Assembly: GCF_008017835.1 (NCBI RefSeq)
Contig: NZ_VRLT01000021.1
Coordinates: forward strand, 62,001-126,000
Length of the DNA stretch: 64,000 nucleotides
DNA from: Mesonia sp. HuA40
GTDB taxonomy: Bacteria > Bacteroidota > Bacteroidia > Flavobacteriales > Flavobacteriaceae
Direction: 5' to 3'
This document shows, piece by piece, positions 36,605-48,133 of the stretch. Under the pieces are notes generated by a model that was not told where the DNA came from, searched no databases, and was given only the letters and a program-made list of their open reading frames with translations. A program made the translations under genes and the position numbers. The first letter of the stretch is position 1. Each line of letters begins with the position of its first letter.

Positions 36605-37559
36605 ATATAAAATGGTCTTTAACTGCGAGTTTGGCTTTTTGATAATCGGTCCATATTTGTTCTACAATTTCTTTTGCAGGAAGTATATCATTAATAAGAC
36701 CACTTATTTGACCAATTTCTAATTCACCCTCTTCTAAATCTCCCTCAAACATTCCTTTTTTAGCTCTAGCTCTACCTAGTAAATCAATTAATTCTTGTTT
36801 ACTTGGCGATTTGCTATAAAGGGATTTCACATCTTCGTAAAATTTATTTTTTAATAAACGTACTGGGGCTAGCTCTTTAAGGGTTAGTTCGGTGTCACCT
36901 TCTTGCGCATTTACCACACTATCTTTAAAATTTTGATGTGAAGAAGCCTCTTCACTTGCTACAAATCTACTTCCTATTTGTACGGCATCTGCACCCAAAA
37001 CCATAGCCGCCAACATTCCTGATCCTGTGGCAATTCCTCCTGCTGCTATTAACGGGATATTCAATTTTTCTTTCACCATAGGGATCAAAGTAAAAGTGGT
37101 AGTTTCTTCACGACCATTATGGCCTCCAGCCTCAAAACCCTCTGCAACCACTGCATCTACACCGGCGGCTTCCGCTTTAAGCGCAAATTTCACACTGCTC
37201 ACTACGTGAACCACGGTGATTCCTTTTTCTTTAAGCAATGGAGTAAATGTCTTGGGATTTCCAGCAGAGGTAAAAACAATTGGTACTTTCTCTTCAATAA
37301 TAATGTTTATTATTTCTTCCAAGTCGGGGTAAAGCATAGGCATATTTACCGCAAAAGGTTTATCGGTTGCTGCTTTACATTTTAAGATATGCTCACGAAG
37401 TACATTTGGGTACATAGAACCAGCCCCTATTATTCCTAAACCACCTGCATTGCTAACGGCACTGGCCAATCTCCAGCCGCTGGCCCAGATCATTCCGGCT
37501 TGTATTATGGGTAATTCTATATTAAATAGTTTGGTTATTCTATTATTATGAATCTGCAT
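36603..37559 (-). CDS. NMO/FabK-type flavin-dependent oxidoreductase
   Basis: A 318-residue TIM-barrel FMN enzyme of the nitronate monooxygenase / 2-nitropropane dioxygenase family. It has PIIQAGMIWASGWRLASAVS at the start, the conserved His in EGFEAGGHNG, and the phosphate-binding segments AAGGIATGSGM and ADAVQIGSRFVASEEA. Homologues oxidise alkyl nitronates, or act as enoyl-ACP reductase (FabK). The sequence alone does not decide between these roles. It is on the strand opposite to the OsmC gene. Confidence 0.88.
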   Translation of the reverse strand: MQIHNNRITKLFNIELPIIQAGMIWASGWRLASAVSNAGGLGIIGAGSMYPNVLREHILKCKAATDKPFAVNMPMLYPDLEEIINIIIEEKVPIVFTSAGNPKTFTPLLKEKGITVVHVVSSVKFALKAEAAGVDAVVAEGFEAGGHNGREETTTFTLIPMVKEKLNIPLIAAGGIATGSGMLAAMVLGADAVQIGSRFVASEEASSHQNFKDSVVNAQEGDTELTLKELAPVRLLKNKFYEDVKSLYSKSPSKQELIDLLGRARAKKGMFEGDLEEGELEIGQISGLINDILPAKEIVEQIWTDYQKAKLAVKDHFI

Positions 37560-37614
37560 TCGGTTAATTTTTAAAATTTGCTAAATATACTTAGAATTTT
37601 ATAGGTACACCATC

Positions 37615-38805
37615 TTATCCGATAACTCCCGACCCTAGTAGTTCATCATCCATATGCCAAGCTACAAATTGCCCTTCTGTGATAGCAGATTGCGCTTCTT
37701 TGAAAACAACATAAAGTCCTTCTTTCGTTTGATGTAATTTAGCCTCCTGAAGAGGTTGTCTATACCGAATACGTGCTTTCACCGCCAAACTTTCACCCAA
37801 GCCTAATTTCAAATCTTCTCTAACCCAGTGAATGTCTTGAGGTTTTACCAAAAGACCACGGCGATAAAGCCCAGGATGATTTTTACCCTGCCCCACATAA
37901 ATAATATTTTTATTGACATCTGTTTCCAAAACAAATAGCGGTTCTGGTGTTCCTCCTACGGCAAGACCCTTGCGCTGACCTTTGGTAAAGAAATGCGCAC
38001 CGTTGTGTTCGCCCACCTTTTTTCCATTTTCTGTAGTATAATTATATTTCTCGCTTAAATAAGTCAATTCTTGATTTTCTAAACCTTGGTTTTGATATAG
38101 GGGTGAATCGCTAGGAATTTCAACAATATCTCCTGTTTTTGGTTTTAGCTGTTGCTGAAGAAAGTCTGGCAGTCTTACCTTACCAATAAAACATAAACCT
38201 TGTGAGTCTTTTTTATTAGCTGTTATTAAACCTTGTTCTTTAGCAATGGCACGTACCTCGCTTTTTTGTAAGTCGCCAATAGGGAAGAGAGATTTGGCTA
38301 ATTGATCCTGAGATAATTGGCAAAGAAAATAAGATTGGTCTTTATTATTGTCTTTTCCAGCCAACAATTTGTAAGTGGTTTTGCCATTAACCGAAGCGGT
38401 TGCTCTTCGCGCATAATGCCCAGTTGCGACATAATCTGCACCCAAGGAAAGAGCAATGTCTAAGAAAACATCAAATTTTATCTCACGGTTACACAGTACA
38501 TCTGGGTTTGGAGTACGTCCAGCCTCATACTCTTTAAACATATAGTTTACAATACGTTCTTTATATTGTTCGCTTAGATCTATAGTTTGAAATGGAATAT
38601 TTAACTTATCTGCAACAAGCATGGCGTCATTACTGTCATCTAACCAAGGGCATTCATCACTTATGGTAACGCTATCGTCGTGCCAGTTTTTCATAAAAAG
38701 GCCAATTACTTCATAGCCCTGCTCTTTTAACAAGTAAGCGGTTACACTAGAATCAACTCCTCCGCTAAGGCCTACGATAACGCGTGCTTTCTTTTTATTT
38801 TGCAT
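37615..38805 (-). CDS. mnmA: tRNA-specific 2-thiouridylase
   Basis: Puts sulfur on U34 of Lys, Glu and Gln tRNAs. The 396-residue protein has the PP-loop [12 protein letters not shown]. The two catalytic cysteines lie in [14 protein letters not shown] (about 104) and [10 protein letters not shown] (about 200). It follows the YwqK-like gene by 15 bases on the same strand. Confidence 0.96.
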   Translation of the reverse strand: MQNKKKARVIVGLSGGVDSSVTAYLLKEQGYEVIGLFMKNWHDDSVTISDECPWLDDSNDAMLVADKLNIPFQTIDLSEQYKERIVNYMFKEYEAGRTPNPDVLCNREIKFDVFLDIALSLGADYVATGHYARRATASVNGKTTYKLLAGKDNNKDQSYFLCQLSQDQLAKSLFPIGDLQKSEVRAIAKEQGLITANKKDSQGLCFIGKVRLPDFLQQQLKPKTGDIVEIPSDSPLYQNQGLENQELTYLSEKYNYTTENGKKVGEHNGAHFFTKGQRKGLAVGGTPEPLFVLETDVNKNIIYVGQGKNHPGLYRRGLLVKPQDIHWVREDLKLGLGESLAVKARIRYRQPLQEAKLHQTKEGLYVVFKEAQSAITEGQFVAWHMDDELLGSGVIG

Positions 38806-38820
38806 TTTTTGTTGAGTGTT

Positions 38821-39528
38821 TTATTTTTTTGTGTTCTTAAAAAGAGGTAAAGGATGCTGGATTTCTTTGTAATTACCATCATCCTGCCGTTCAAGCCAAA
38901 TGCCATCTTTCTTCCCATGCTTATAATTTCCTTTTGAGATAAGCTCGCCAGCGGCATCGTAAATTCTTGTTTTACCGTGTAATTTACCGTCTTTATAAGT
39001 GTAATGTTGAAGCAATTGTTTATTGGCACCAAAGATTTTAAGCTCACCGTTTAATTTACCATATTTATATTCTTCTATTTGAGCCAATTCTCCCGTATTA
39101 AAATAGGTTTTCTTTAGCCCGTGAAGCTGATTGTTTTTATAATGTTCTTCGAGCATAAGTTGATCGGAATTTTTATGATAGTATAACCAGATACCTTCTC
39201 TTTTCTGACCAATCATATTCCCTTTACTTACTGTATTTCCGTATCGGTTAAAATATTCAACAATTACGGTATCGGTATGGGCTTGGAAAGTCTTGCTAGC
39301 CACAGGCTGAGTGCCACTTTTGGGTTTGTAAAATTTAAACACACCAATTTCTTTACCATGTTCAAACTGTCCTTCGTATTTGATTTGATCTGATTTTTCA
39401 TATTTTTTTATCCAGCGACCGTGACGCTTTCCGTTTTGATCAAATTGATTGATTTTCTCTTGGGCAAAGCTTGAATCCGTAAAGGATAAAAAAACCAATA
39501 TATAGAATGGAATAATACTTAAATTCAT
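38821..39528 (-). CDS. Exported MORN-variant (YwqK-like) repeat protein
   Basis: A 235-residue protein with a signal peptide (MNLSIIPFYILVFLSFTDSS, cut near residue 23). About six repeats follow with the pattern of MORN_2, such as NGKRHGRWIKKY, GQKREGIWLYYH, NNQLHGLKKTYF, YGKLNGELKIFG and DGKLHGKTRIYD. Databases often call such proteins 'toxin-antitoxin system YwqK family antitoxin'. Nothing here supports a toxin-antitoxin role, as the protein is exported and has no toxin partner. It is probably co-transcribed with mnmA. Confidence 0.82.
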   Translation of the reverse strand: MNLSIIPFYILVFLSFTDSSFAQEKINQFDQNGKRHGRWIKKYEKSDQIKYEGQFEHGKEIGVFKFYKPKSGTQPVASKTFQAHTDTVIVEYFNRYGNTVSKGNMIGQKREGIWLYYHKNSDQLMLEEHYKNNQLHGLKKTYFNTGELAQIEEYKYGKLNGELKIFGANKQLLQHYTYKDGKLHGKTRIYDAAGELISKGNYKHGKKDGIWLERQDDGNYKEIQHPLPLFKNTKK

Positions 39529-39570
39529 AAGTTTTCTTTTTTGTATCTTGCTCTTTAAAAAAAATTATAA

Positions 39571-40959
39571 ATGAATCGATTTAGTTTCTCCTTTAGGTTT
39601 GCAAAAGTACTGCCAATTTTTCTATTAAGCGTATTTTTTTTGGCTTGTGATGAAGATGACAATGATAATGTTATCGAAGGCACCAACTCAATAATCAATT
39701 ATTTGAGCAAAAATCAAGAATTTTCTCAGTTAACTGAGTTAATTTTTAAAGCAGATTACCAAGGTAAATTAGATGGAAACTCGGGGAACTATACCTTTTT
39801 AGCTCCAACCAATCAAGCTATAAATGAATTTTTGACCAAAAATGGAATGAATGATTTATCTGCGCTTACGCAACAAGAAGCCCAAGAAATAGTTGATTAC
39901 CATTTGTTGTTGGAAAAGGTAGATACGAGTCAAACTACTACTGGATTTTTAACCACGGCTGCACAATTGAGATTGAACGATAGTGTCAGCTATCCATTAA
40001 GTTTGCACCTTAAAAAAGATACAGACTTATCATTTAATGCTTCTGCACAACTGGTGCAGGCCAATATTGAAGTAGATAACGGTGTACTTCACGTCTTAAA
40101 TGAAGTTTTAATAGTACCTAGTTTAGCAGATCTTTTAAGTTTTGATGAGCAAAGCGTGGGCTTTTTTAATTTATGGGATGATTTAGGTTTATTACCACTT
40201 TTAGAACAAGAAGCGCTACAGAGTTTATTTGCACCAGATACCGACAAACTTGCTGTATTTCTACAAAATCAAAATTTAAATGCACAAGAAAAAGAACAAT
40301 TTGCCAAGAATCATCTCTATCAGGGATTTTTACATACTGACGCCATAACAATGGGATATAGATATAGCGAAGCCAATCGGGACAATACTATGATAAGTAA
40401 TTTTTTTAATACTACCACGGGAATACTTATAAATAATAAAACTAGTGTAAGCACGCAAAATATTGTAGGGAAAAATGGTGTAATGCACATCTGCTCAGAT
40501 ATTTTAGCCTTACCAAGTCTTTGGAGCTTAATTGAGTCTAATCCAAATCTAGCTACCTTTGTACAAGGTGCAACTAGAACCGATTCCGCTTTAAGCGATT
40601 ATAAATCACTATTATCTGGCACAAACAATATTAACTTTACGTGCTTTATACCTAATAATTTGGCATTTGATACTTTTTTCAGTAACCAAGATGCAACTGG
40701 TATACTAAATATTGATAATATTGATGCTGGTACTTTAGAAACTCTCTTAATGACGCACTTATTTGAGAATACAGCACTAAAAATTGAAGAATTACCCAGT
40801 TCGATTGCAAATAATCAAGGAGTAATTACTATCAATAAATCTATATCAACTTGTAAATTAACCGATGAAAATGGAATGGAAGCTTCTGTTATTGAGCAAG
40901 ATATAAATAGTAAAAATGGGTTTATTCATACAATTGACAGTGTTTTATTAAACAATTAA
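39571..40959 (+). CDS. Fasciclin-domain lipoprotein (first of a tandem pair)
   Basis: A 462-residue protein with a signal peptide ending in a lipobox-like LSVFFLACDED, so it is probably lipidated at Cys26. Three FAS1 domains follow: about 38-172 (YTFLAPTNQAINEFL), 190-312 and 318-460 (FTCFIPNNLAFDTFF). FAS1 domains are adhesion modules in surface proteins. The paralogue at 41052 is next to it, so the pair arose by duplication. The acidic stretch after the Cys (CDEDDNDN) resembles the lipoprotein export signal of Bacteroidetes that carries lipoproteins to the cell surface. Confidence 0.9.
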   Translation: MNRFSFSFRFAKVLPIFLLSVFFLACDEDDNDNVIEGTNSIINYLSKNQEFSQLTELIFKADYQGKLDGNSGNYTFLAPTNQAINEFLTKNGMNDLSALTQQEAQEIVDYHLLLEKVDTSQTTTGFLTTAAQLRLNDSVSYPLSLHLKKDTDLSFNASAQLVQANIEVDNGVLHVLNEVLIVPSLADLLSFDEQSVGFFNLWDDLGLLPLLEQEALQSLFAPDTDKLAVFLQNQNLNAQEKEQFAKNHLYQGFLHTDAITMGYRYSEANRDNTMISNFFNTTTGILINNKTSVSTQNIVGKNGVMHICSDILALPSLWSLIESNPNLATFVQGATRTDSALSDYKSLLSGTNNINFTCFIPNNLAFDTFFSNQDATGILNIDNIDAGTLETLLMTHLFENTALKIEELPSSIANNQGVITINKSISTCKLTDENGMEASVIEQDINSKNGFIHTIDSVLLNN

Positions 40960-41051
40960 CTTTGTTTAATGTTTATTAACAAAAGTTAAACACTATTCTT
41001 TTTTTTAATGTTTTAGATTTGAATTATTAATCAATTTAAATCAAAAATACT

Positions 41052-42458
41052 ATGAAGAGAATCAGTTTACTACCCCTCTTAATGCTGGCGCTTAGTTTCT
41101 CCTTTTACTCGTGTAGTGACGATGACGATGGCTCAAGAAATTTACCGCCCGAAATGAACAATACTATTGCCGATGTGGTGATAGCCAATGAAAATTATTC
41201 TGTACTCGAAGCCGCTTTGATCAAAACAGATTTAGTAAGTACCTTTCAAGGTAGCTCAGAGTATACCGTATTTGCTCCCAACGATCAAGCTTTTCAAAAC
41301 TTTTTGAGCGATAATGGTTTTGCAAACTTAGATGATGTTCCAACCAATGTGCTAACCCAAGTACTATTATATCACGTTGTACCAGGAAGCTTGCAAGCGG
41401 CAGATTTACAAACGCAATATTATTCAACTTTAAGTTTAGAAGAAGATTCTCAAGCCTATTTAAGTTTGTATGCCGATACAAGTAGCGGTGTAGAATTAAA
41501 CGGAGCAACAGCCGTAATTACCCCAAATATTGAAGCTGATAACGGTGTAATTCATGGAATTGAAACCGTATTATCTCTGCCCACTGTTGCTGATTTGGCA
41601 ATATACAATGATAATTTTAATACCTTAGTTACTGCTTTAGGAAACGGAGGTAATACTACCGACTTTCTTGGACTAGCTTCAGATCCATCTGCAGATATCA
41701 CTGTATTTGCACCTACTAATAACGCTTTTGATACCTTTTTAAATGATTTAGGGGTAACACTTCCCGATGTTAGTGGCGCTGTGCTAGATAATCTTTTAAG
41801 AAATCATGTGGTAGCAAGTTCGGTTGCCTCAACACAGCTTTCCACAATGTATGTAAATACAGAGGCTACTTTTGACGCTACTTCTAATAAGTTGAGTATG
41901 TATATCAACACAGAAGACGGGGTAACCTTAAACGGACAGTCAAATGTAATTGTTGCTGACGTAGTAGGGGTAAATGGAATTATTCATGCTGTTGATGCAG
42001 TGGTCGCATTACCAACTATAGGAACTTTTGCGACTGCAGATAATACTTTTGAGACCTTAGTATCAGCTTTAACAAGAGAAACTAGTTTCACTTACGTGGA
42101 TTTGTTAAGCACAGAGAATGGAACGAATCCTGCTCCTTTCACTGTTTTTGCACCTATCAATGATGCTTTTGCAGATTTATTAACCGAATTGGGAGCTGAT
42201 AGCCTAGCCGATATAGATACAGCTACGCTTGAAGCTACCTTAAATATGCACGTTATCACAGGGGCCAATGTAACTGCTTCAGACTTAACTTCAGGAGCTG
42301 TTACTACAGCCGGAGGTGAGATGATTACAATCGATGCAAGTAATGCCACGATAACCGACCCTAATAGTCGAGTAAGTAATATTATTGTGACCGATGTTCA
42401 AGCAAGTAACGGAGTAATTCACGCCATTGATAAAGTAATTTTACCTGCTTTACCATAA
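41052..42458 (+). CDS. Fasciclin-domain lipoprotein (second of a tandem pair)
   Basis: A 468-residue lipoprotein with the lipobox region SFSFYSCSDDDDGS (Cys21) followed by an acidic stretch. It has three FAS1 domains, with the typical starts YTVFAPNDQAFQNFL, ITVFAPTNNAFDTFL and FTVFAPINDAFADLL. Each ends with a segment like NGVIHAIDAVV. It is 92 bases downstream of its paralogue with no terminator visible between, and a strong terminator follows. It probably acts in adhesion or in surface layer organisation. Confidence 0.92.
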   Translation: MKRISLLPLLMLALSFSFYSCSDDDDGSRNLPPEMNNTIADVVIANENYSVLEAALIKTDLVSTFQGSSEYTVFAPNDQAFQNFLSDNGFANLDDVPTNVLTQVLLYHVVPGSLQAADLQTQYYSTLSLEEDSQAYLSLYADTSSGVELNGATAVITPNIEADNGVIHGIETVLSLPTVADLAIYNDNFNTLVTALGNGGNTTDFLGLASDPSADITVFAPTNNAFDTFLNDLGVTLPDVSGAVLDNLLRNHVVASSVASTQLSTMYVNTEATFDATSNKLSMYINTEDGVTLNGQSNVIVADVVGVNGIIHAVDAVVALPTIGTFATADNTFETLVSALTRETSFTYVDLLSTENGTNPAPFTVFAPINDAFADLLTELGADSLADIDTATLEATLNMHVITGANVTASDLTSGAVTTAGGEMITIDASNATITDPNSRVSNIIVTDVQASNGVIHAIDKVILPALP

Positions 42459-42482
42459 GTATACAGAAGATTGCAAAATGAG

Positions 42483-42508
42483 AGGAGGCCCAGTAGGCCT
42501 CCTTTTTT
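42483..42508 (+). terminator. Terminator after the fasciclin pair
   Basis: An 8-bp GC-rich stem AGGAGGCC / GGCCTCCT (42483-42490 with 42496-42503), a five-base loop and a T run. Confidence 0.93.
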
Positions 42509-42571
42509 GTTTTATTGATAAAATATAAAGCCATATTGTCAATAATATTTGTATTTTTGCGCCCCGTATAG

Positions 42572-44209
<1,638 letters not shown>

Positions 44210-44256
44210 AAAATATAGATACTGTTCACAGATTGAACAAGATTTAAATGTAATGT

Positions 44257-46104
44257 ATGGAAAATAAAAAATTTGATTTAAACTCGCTTATCGGTTTTTT
44301 TCTAATAGGAGGTATCTTGCTATGGATGCTTTATTACAATAGTGATGAGCAAACTACTATTACCACAGAAGGAACACCAGAAGTAACGGAGCAAACCCAG
44401 AACGAAAATCAAAAATCAGAAGCTGTTGAAGAAATTGTACCAAAAAGCCAAGATTCATTAGCTATCGCACAAGCTAAAGAAAAATTAGGTGCTTTTGGTT
44501 ATGCCGCGGCTAAGGCAAAAGAGGGAACTACCACCATAGAGAATGATGTTTTAAAATTAATCATAAGTAACAAAGGTGGACAAATTGTATCAGCTAAACT
44601 GAAAAATTTTAAAACCTATGACTCTATTCCAGTACACTTAATCAAAGACGGGAATAGTGCGTTTAATCTTTCGTTTACCACTCAAGACAATCGTAACATC
44701 AATACTAAAGATATGTTTTTTGAGCCTCAAAAAAGCCAAAATGATGCACAAGCATCTTTTAGGTTAAAGGTGTCAGAAAATCAATACTTAGAGTATTACT
44801 ATGCTTTGAAACCAGGAGAGTATATGTTAGATTTTGCTATTCGCTCACAAGGTTTAAATCAGGTAGTTCAAAATAAAGATATTGCACTAGATTGGTCTTT
44901 AACCGCTTACCGACGTGCAAAAAGCATTTCTTATGAGAACAGGTATACCGAGATTTTATGGGAGTTCGAAGATGGCAATACAGATTATGCCGGGCAAGGA
45001 AAAGATGAGCAAGAAGAGGATAAACAAATTTCATGGGTAGCTTTTAAACAGCATTTCTTCTCTTCTATCTTACTTACTGATGATCCTTTTCAAAACGGGA
45101 CTTTTATTTCGAAAAATTTGGTAGAAGATGAAGAAATAGATACCGTTTACACTAAAGCATTTGAAGCTAAATTTCCTATTGCGTTAAAAGGGGGAGAATT
45201 TAATGAGACCATGAATATGTATTTCGGTCCTACCGATTATAAAATACTTGACAATTATCAGCGTAACTTGGATGAAATTGTGCCTTTAGGTTGGGGTATT
45301 TTCGGATGGATTAACAAGTATTTTATTATACGTTTTTTTAATCTCCTTAGCGGATTTTTACCGGCAGGTATTGCCATTATAGTTTTAACCATAGCGATTA
45401 AGATATTATTGTCTCCAGTACAATATAAGCAGTATGTTTCTCAAGCAAAGATGAAAGTGCTACGACCCGAAATCAACGAGCTTAATGAGAAGTATAAAGA
45501 CAACGCTATGAAAAAGCAACAGGAAACAATGAAGTTGTATAATAAAGCAGGGGCTAGCCCAATGAGCGGTTGTATACCTGGTTTGTTACAAATTCCTGTA
45601 TTTTATGCTTTATTTAATTTCTTTCCGAGTGCGTTTAGTATTCGTCAAGAAAGTTTCCTTTGGGCAGATGACCTTTCGAGTTATGATGTTATAGCCGAAT
45701 TGCCTTTCCATATTCCATTTTATGGAGACCACATTAGCTTATTTCCTATACTTGCATCTATTGCCATCTTCATTTACATGATGATGACAACTGGGCAGAC
45801 TATGCAAGCTTCTCAACCAGGAATGCCGAATATGAAGTTTATAATGTATATCTCTCCTTTGTTTATGTTGTTTTTCTTTAACAACTACGCAAGTGGGCTA
45901 TCATTGTATTATTTAACCTCAAACTTAATTACAATAGGAATTATGCTTGTAATTAAAAATTTCATAATTGACGAGGATAAAATTCATGCTAAAATCCAAG
46001 AAAACAAAAAGAAGCCAGCCAAAAAGAAAGGTAAATTTGCGAGGAAAATGCAGGAGATGATGGAGGAAGCTGAGCGTCAACAGCAGCAGGCCAAGAAAAA
46101 ATAA
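44257..46104 (+). CDS. yidC: Membrane protein insertase YidC
   Basis: Inserts and folds inner-membrane proteins, alone or with SecYEG. The 615-residue protein has an N-terminal membrane helix (about 10-27), a long periplasmic beta domain (about 75-340), and five C-terminal helices starting near 355. The conserved cytoplasmic loop is KYKDNAMKKQQETMKLY. A basic tail follows (KKPAKKKGKFARK). A terminator follows. Confidence 0.97.
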   Translation: MENKKFDLNSLIGFFLIGGILLWMLYYNSDEQTTITTEGTPEVTEQTQNENQKSEAVEEIVPKSQDSLAIAQAKEKLGAFGYAAAKAKEGTTTIENDVLKLIISNKGGQIVSAKLKNFKTYDSIPVHLIKDGNSAFNLSFTTQDNRNINTKDMFFEPQKSQNDAQASFRLKVSENQYLEYYYALKPGEYMLDFAIRSQGLNQVVQNKDIALDWSLTAYRRAKSISYENRYTEILWEFEDGNTDYAGQGKDEQEEDKQISWVAFKQHFFSSILLTDDPFQNGTFISKNLVEDEEIDTVYTKAFEAKFPIALKGGEFNETMNMYFGPTDYKILDNYQRNLDEIVPLGWGIFGWINKYFIIRFFNLLSGFLPAGIAIIVLTIAIKILLSPVQYKQYVSQAKMKVLRPEINELNEKYKDNAMKKQQETMKLYNKAGASPMSGCIPGLLQIPVFYALFNFFPSAFSIRQESFLWADDLSSYDVIAELPFHIPFYGDHISLFPILASIAIFIYMMMTTGQTMQASQPGMPNMKFIMYISPLFMLFFFNNYASGLSLYYLTSNLITIGIMLVIKNFIIDEDKIHAKIQENKKKPAKKKGKFARKMQEMMEEAERQQQQAKKK

Positions 46105-46113
46105 TTAAACTAA

Positions 46114-46145
46114 AAAAAAGACTCGGTTTCCCGAGTCTTTTTTTA
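46114..46145. terminator. Bidirectional terminator after yidC
   Basis: A 13-bp stem (46114-46126 with 46131-46143), a four-base loop and A and T runs on both sides, between yidC and the convergent DUF3820 gene. Confidence 0.92.
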
Positions 46146-46382
46146 TCTATATGGATTGGGGTAACGGGCCCTTAAATTTTTTAATAAATGTTCTAATCCG
46201 TTTATTTTTATCTCATAAACGGCTTGCATTTGTTGGCCTAATTTGCTTTTAGGAAATCCTTTTTGTGCGAACCAAACGAAATAAGATTCGGGGATATCAG
46301 ACAAAAAGAAACCTTTGTATTTTCCAAAATGCATTTTAGCATAGGCTAGAAAAAGCAATTCTTTTGTGTTGAAATCATTCAT
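46143..46382 (-). CDS. DUF3820 family protein
   Basis: A 79-residue protein with the motif MHFGKYKGFFLSDIPESYFV followed by WFAQKGFPKSKLG. This is the DUF3820 family, found alone or as a C-terminal extension of exonucleases; the module at the end of the exonuclease at 22965-23741 has the same pattern. The function is not established. Its stop overlaps the yidC terminator, and it is transcribed divergently from sucC. Confidence 0.83.
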   Translation of the reverse strand: MNDFNTKELLFLAYAKMHFGKYKGFFLSDIPESYFVWFAQKGFPKSKLGQQMQAVYEIKINGLEHLLKNLRARYPNPYR

Positions 46383-46515
46383 AAATCAAAAGTACATGAA
46401 AGCAAAATTAAGCAGTTAAGAATATTATTTTTCTTTGTAAAAAAAATATTTCTACATGCTGTTTGTTTTTGTTATTTTTGCTAAACAAAATTCGAACGAT
46501 AAGAAAAACCTGATT

Positions 46516-47709
46516 ATGAATTTACACGAATATCAAGGAAAAGAAATACTAAATAGTTTTGGCGTGCGCATACAGCGCGGGATAGTAGCCAATACACCTC
46601 AAGAAGCTGTTGACGCAGCTAAAAAGCTAACCGAAGAAACAGGAACAGGCTGGCACGTTATTAAGGCTCAAGTACACGCAGGTGGTCGTGGAAAAGGAGG
46701 TGGAGTTAAATTAGCTAAAAACCTTCAAGAAGTTGAAAATATTGCTGATGAAATTTTAGGAATGCACTTGGTTACTCCGCAAACCTCTGCAGAAGGTAAA
46801 TTGGTAAATCAGGTATTGATTGCAGAAGATGTTTATTACCCAGGAGATAATGAACCAGATGAGTTTTATATGTCTGTGTTGCTAAACCGTGCTAATGGTA
46901 GAAACATGATTATGTATTCTACAGAGGGAGGTATGGATATTGAAACCGTAGCAGAAGAAACTCCGCATCTAATTTTTACTGAAGAAATTGATCCTGCCAC
47001 AGGAATTTTACCTTTCCAAGCTAGAAAAATTGCCTTTAACCTAGGTTTGTCTGGAGCTGCTTTTAAAGAAATGACCAAATTTGTTACGGCTTTGTATACA
47101 GCTTATGACAAATCAGACTCTTCATTATTTGAAATCAACCCGGTTTTAAAAACCAGTGACGACAAAATTATGGCAGTAGATGCCAAAGTAACTTTAGACG
47201 ACAATGCTTTATACCGTCACAAAGATTACGCAGCTATGCGTGATGAGCGCGAAGAAAACCCAACAGAGGTTGAGGCGCGTAAGGCAGGATTAAGTTATGT
47301 TGATTTAGATGGTAATGTAGGGTGCATGGTTAACGGTGCTGGACTTGCTATGGCAACAATGGACTTGATCAAGCACGCAGGTGGAGAGCCAGCTAATTTC
47401 CTTGATGTAGGAGGAACAGCAGATGCTAAGAGAGTAGAAGAAGCTTTTAGATTAATTTTGAAAGACGAGAAAGTTGAAGCTATACTCATTAATATCTTTG
47501 GTGGAATTGTTCGTTGTGACCGTGTGGCCCAAGGAGTTGTAGATGCCTATAAAAATATGGGAGACGCCATTAATGTGCCAATTATTGTAAGATTGCAAGG
47601 TACTAATGCCGATATTGCTAAAGAATTAATTGATAGTAGCGGATTAAACGTACAGAGTGCTGTACAATTTAAAGAAGCCGCAGATAAAGTACAACAAGTA
47701 CTAAGCTAA
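46516..47709 (+). CDS. sucC: Succinyl-CoA ligase (ADP-forming) subunit beta
   Basis: Catalyses the substrate-level phosphorylation step of the citric acid cycle, with SucD. The 397-residue protein begins MNLHEYQGKEILNSFGV at ATG 46516; an in-frame ATG at 46456 would add 20 residues the family lacks. It has the ATP-grasp segment VHAGGRGKGGGVKLAKN and the CoA-ligase segment FGGIVRCDRVAQGV. An exact -7 box TATTTTTG (46473-46480) precedes it. SucD is not adjacent. Confidence 0.96.
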   Translation: MNLHEYQGKEILNSFGVRIQRGIVANTPQEAVDAAKKLTEETGTGWHVIKAQVHAGGRGKGGGVKLAKNLQEVENIADEILGMHLVTPQTSAEGKLVNQVLIAEDVYYPGDNEPDEFYMSVLLNRANGRNMIMYSTEGGMDIETVAEETPHLIFTEEIDPATGILPFQARKIAFNLGLSGAAFKEMTKFVTALYTAYDKSDSSLFEINPVLKTSDDKIMAVDAKVTLDDNALYRHKDYAAMRDEREENPTEVEARKAGLSYVDLDGNVGCMVNGAGLAMATMDLIKHAGGEPANFLDVGGTADAKRVEEAFRLILKDEKVEAILINIFGGIVRCDRVAQGVVDAYKNMGDAINVPIIVRLQGTNADIAKELIDSSGLNVQSAVQFKEAADKVQQVLS

Positions 47710-47729
47710 AGATTTTTAAAACGTATTAA

Positions 47730-47761
47730 AAAACCTCAATGCAAACATTGAGGTTTTTTTT
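47730..47761 (+). terminator. Terminator after sucC
   Basis: A perfect 12-bp stem (47730-47741 with 47746-47757), a CAAA loop and a T run. Confidence 0.94.
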
Positions 47762-47841
47762 AATTAAAATTTATAGAAACTGAATTCAATTTAGGTGTAA
47801 AATTCGCTATAAAATTCGGTTTGTATAAAAAAGGATAAGTT

Positions 47842-48102
47842 CTATTTTCTTTTTTCAGATTTATTTGGACGCTTTGGGGGTAACGGACCTCTAAGATGAA
47901 TAATAAGTCCGTCCAAAAAATTTCGTAAAAATTGGTCACCACATTCCATATATTTTGGGTGGTCTTCTTTTCTGAAAATAGCGTTCAATTCACTCTTGGA
48001 TACTTTAAAATCTACAAGCTTGAAAATATTAATAATATCATCATCTCTTAATTTATGTGCTACTCTTAGTTTTTTAAAAACGTCATTATTTGTTAGTCCC
48101 AT
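47842..48102 (-). CDS. DUF1456 family protein (YehS-like)
   Basis: An 86-residue protein with MGLTNNDVFKKLRVAHKLRD and the later segment YMECGDQFLRNFLDGL, the DUF1456 / YehS pattern. E. coli YehS has two copies of this module; this protein has only one. The C-terminus is basic (PPKRPNKSEKRK). The function is not known. TATTTTTG on the minus strand (48130-48123) could be its -7 box. Confidence 0.85.
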   Translation of the reverse strand: MGLTNNDVFKKLRVAHKLRDDDIINIFKLVDFKVSKSELNAIFRKEDHPKYMECGDQFLRNFLDGLIIHLRGPLPPKRPNKSEKRK

Positions 48103-48133
48103 AGGTTTAGTTTCTTGAAACGCAAAAATAACT

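Noticed and set aside
38772-39047. A 91-codon frame on the minus strand overlapping mnmA and the YwqK-like gene
   Set aside because: It is an out-of-frame shadow of the real MORN-repeat gene and looks like no protein family.
38821-39528. Toxin-antitoxin system implied by the common YwqK antitoxin name
   Set aside because: The protein is exported and has no toxin-like partner; the neighbour is mnmA.
46456-46515. Longer start for sucC at ATG 46456
   Set aside because: The promoter -7 box lies inside it, and the family starts MNLHEYQGK at 46516.
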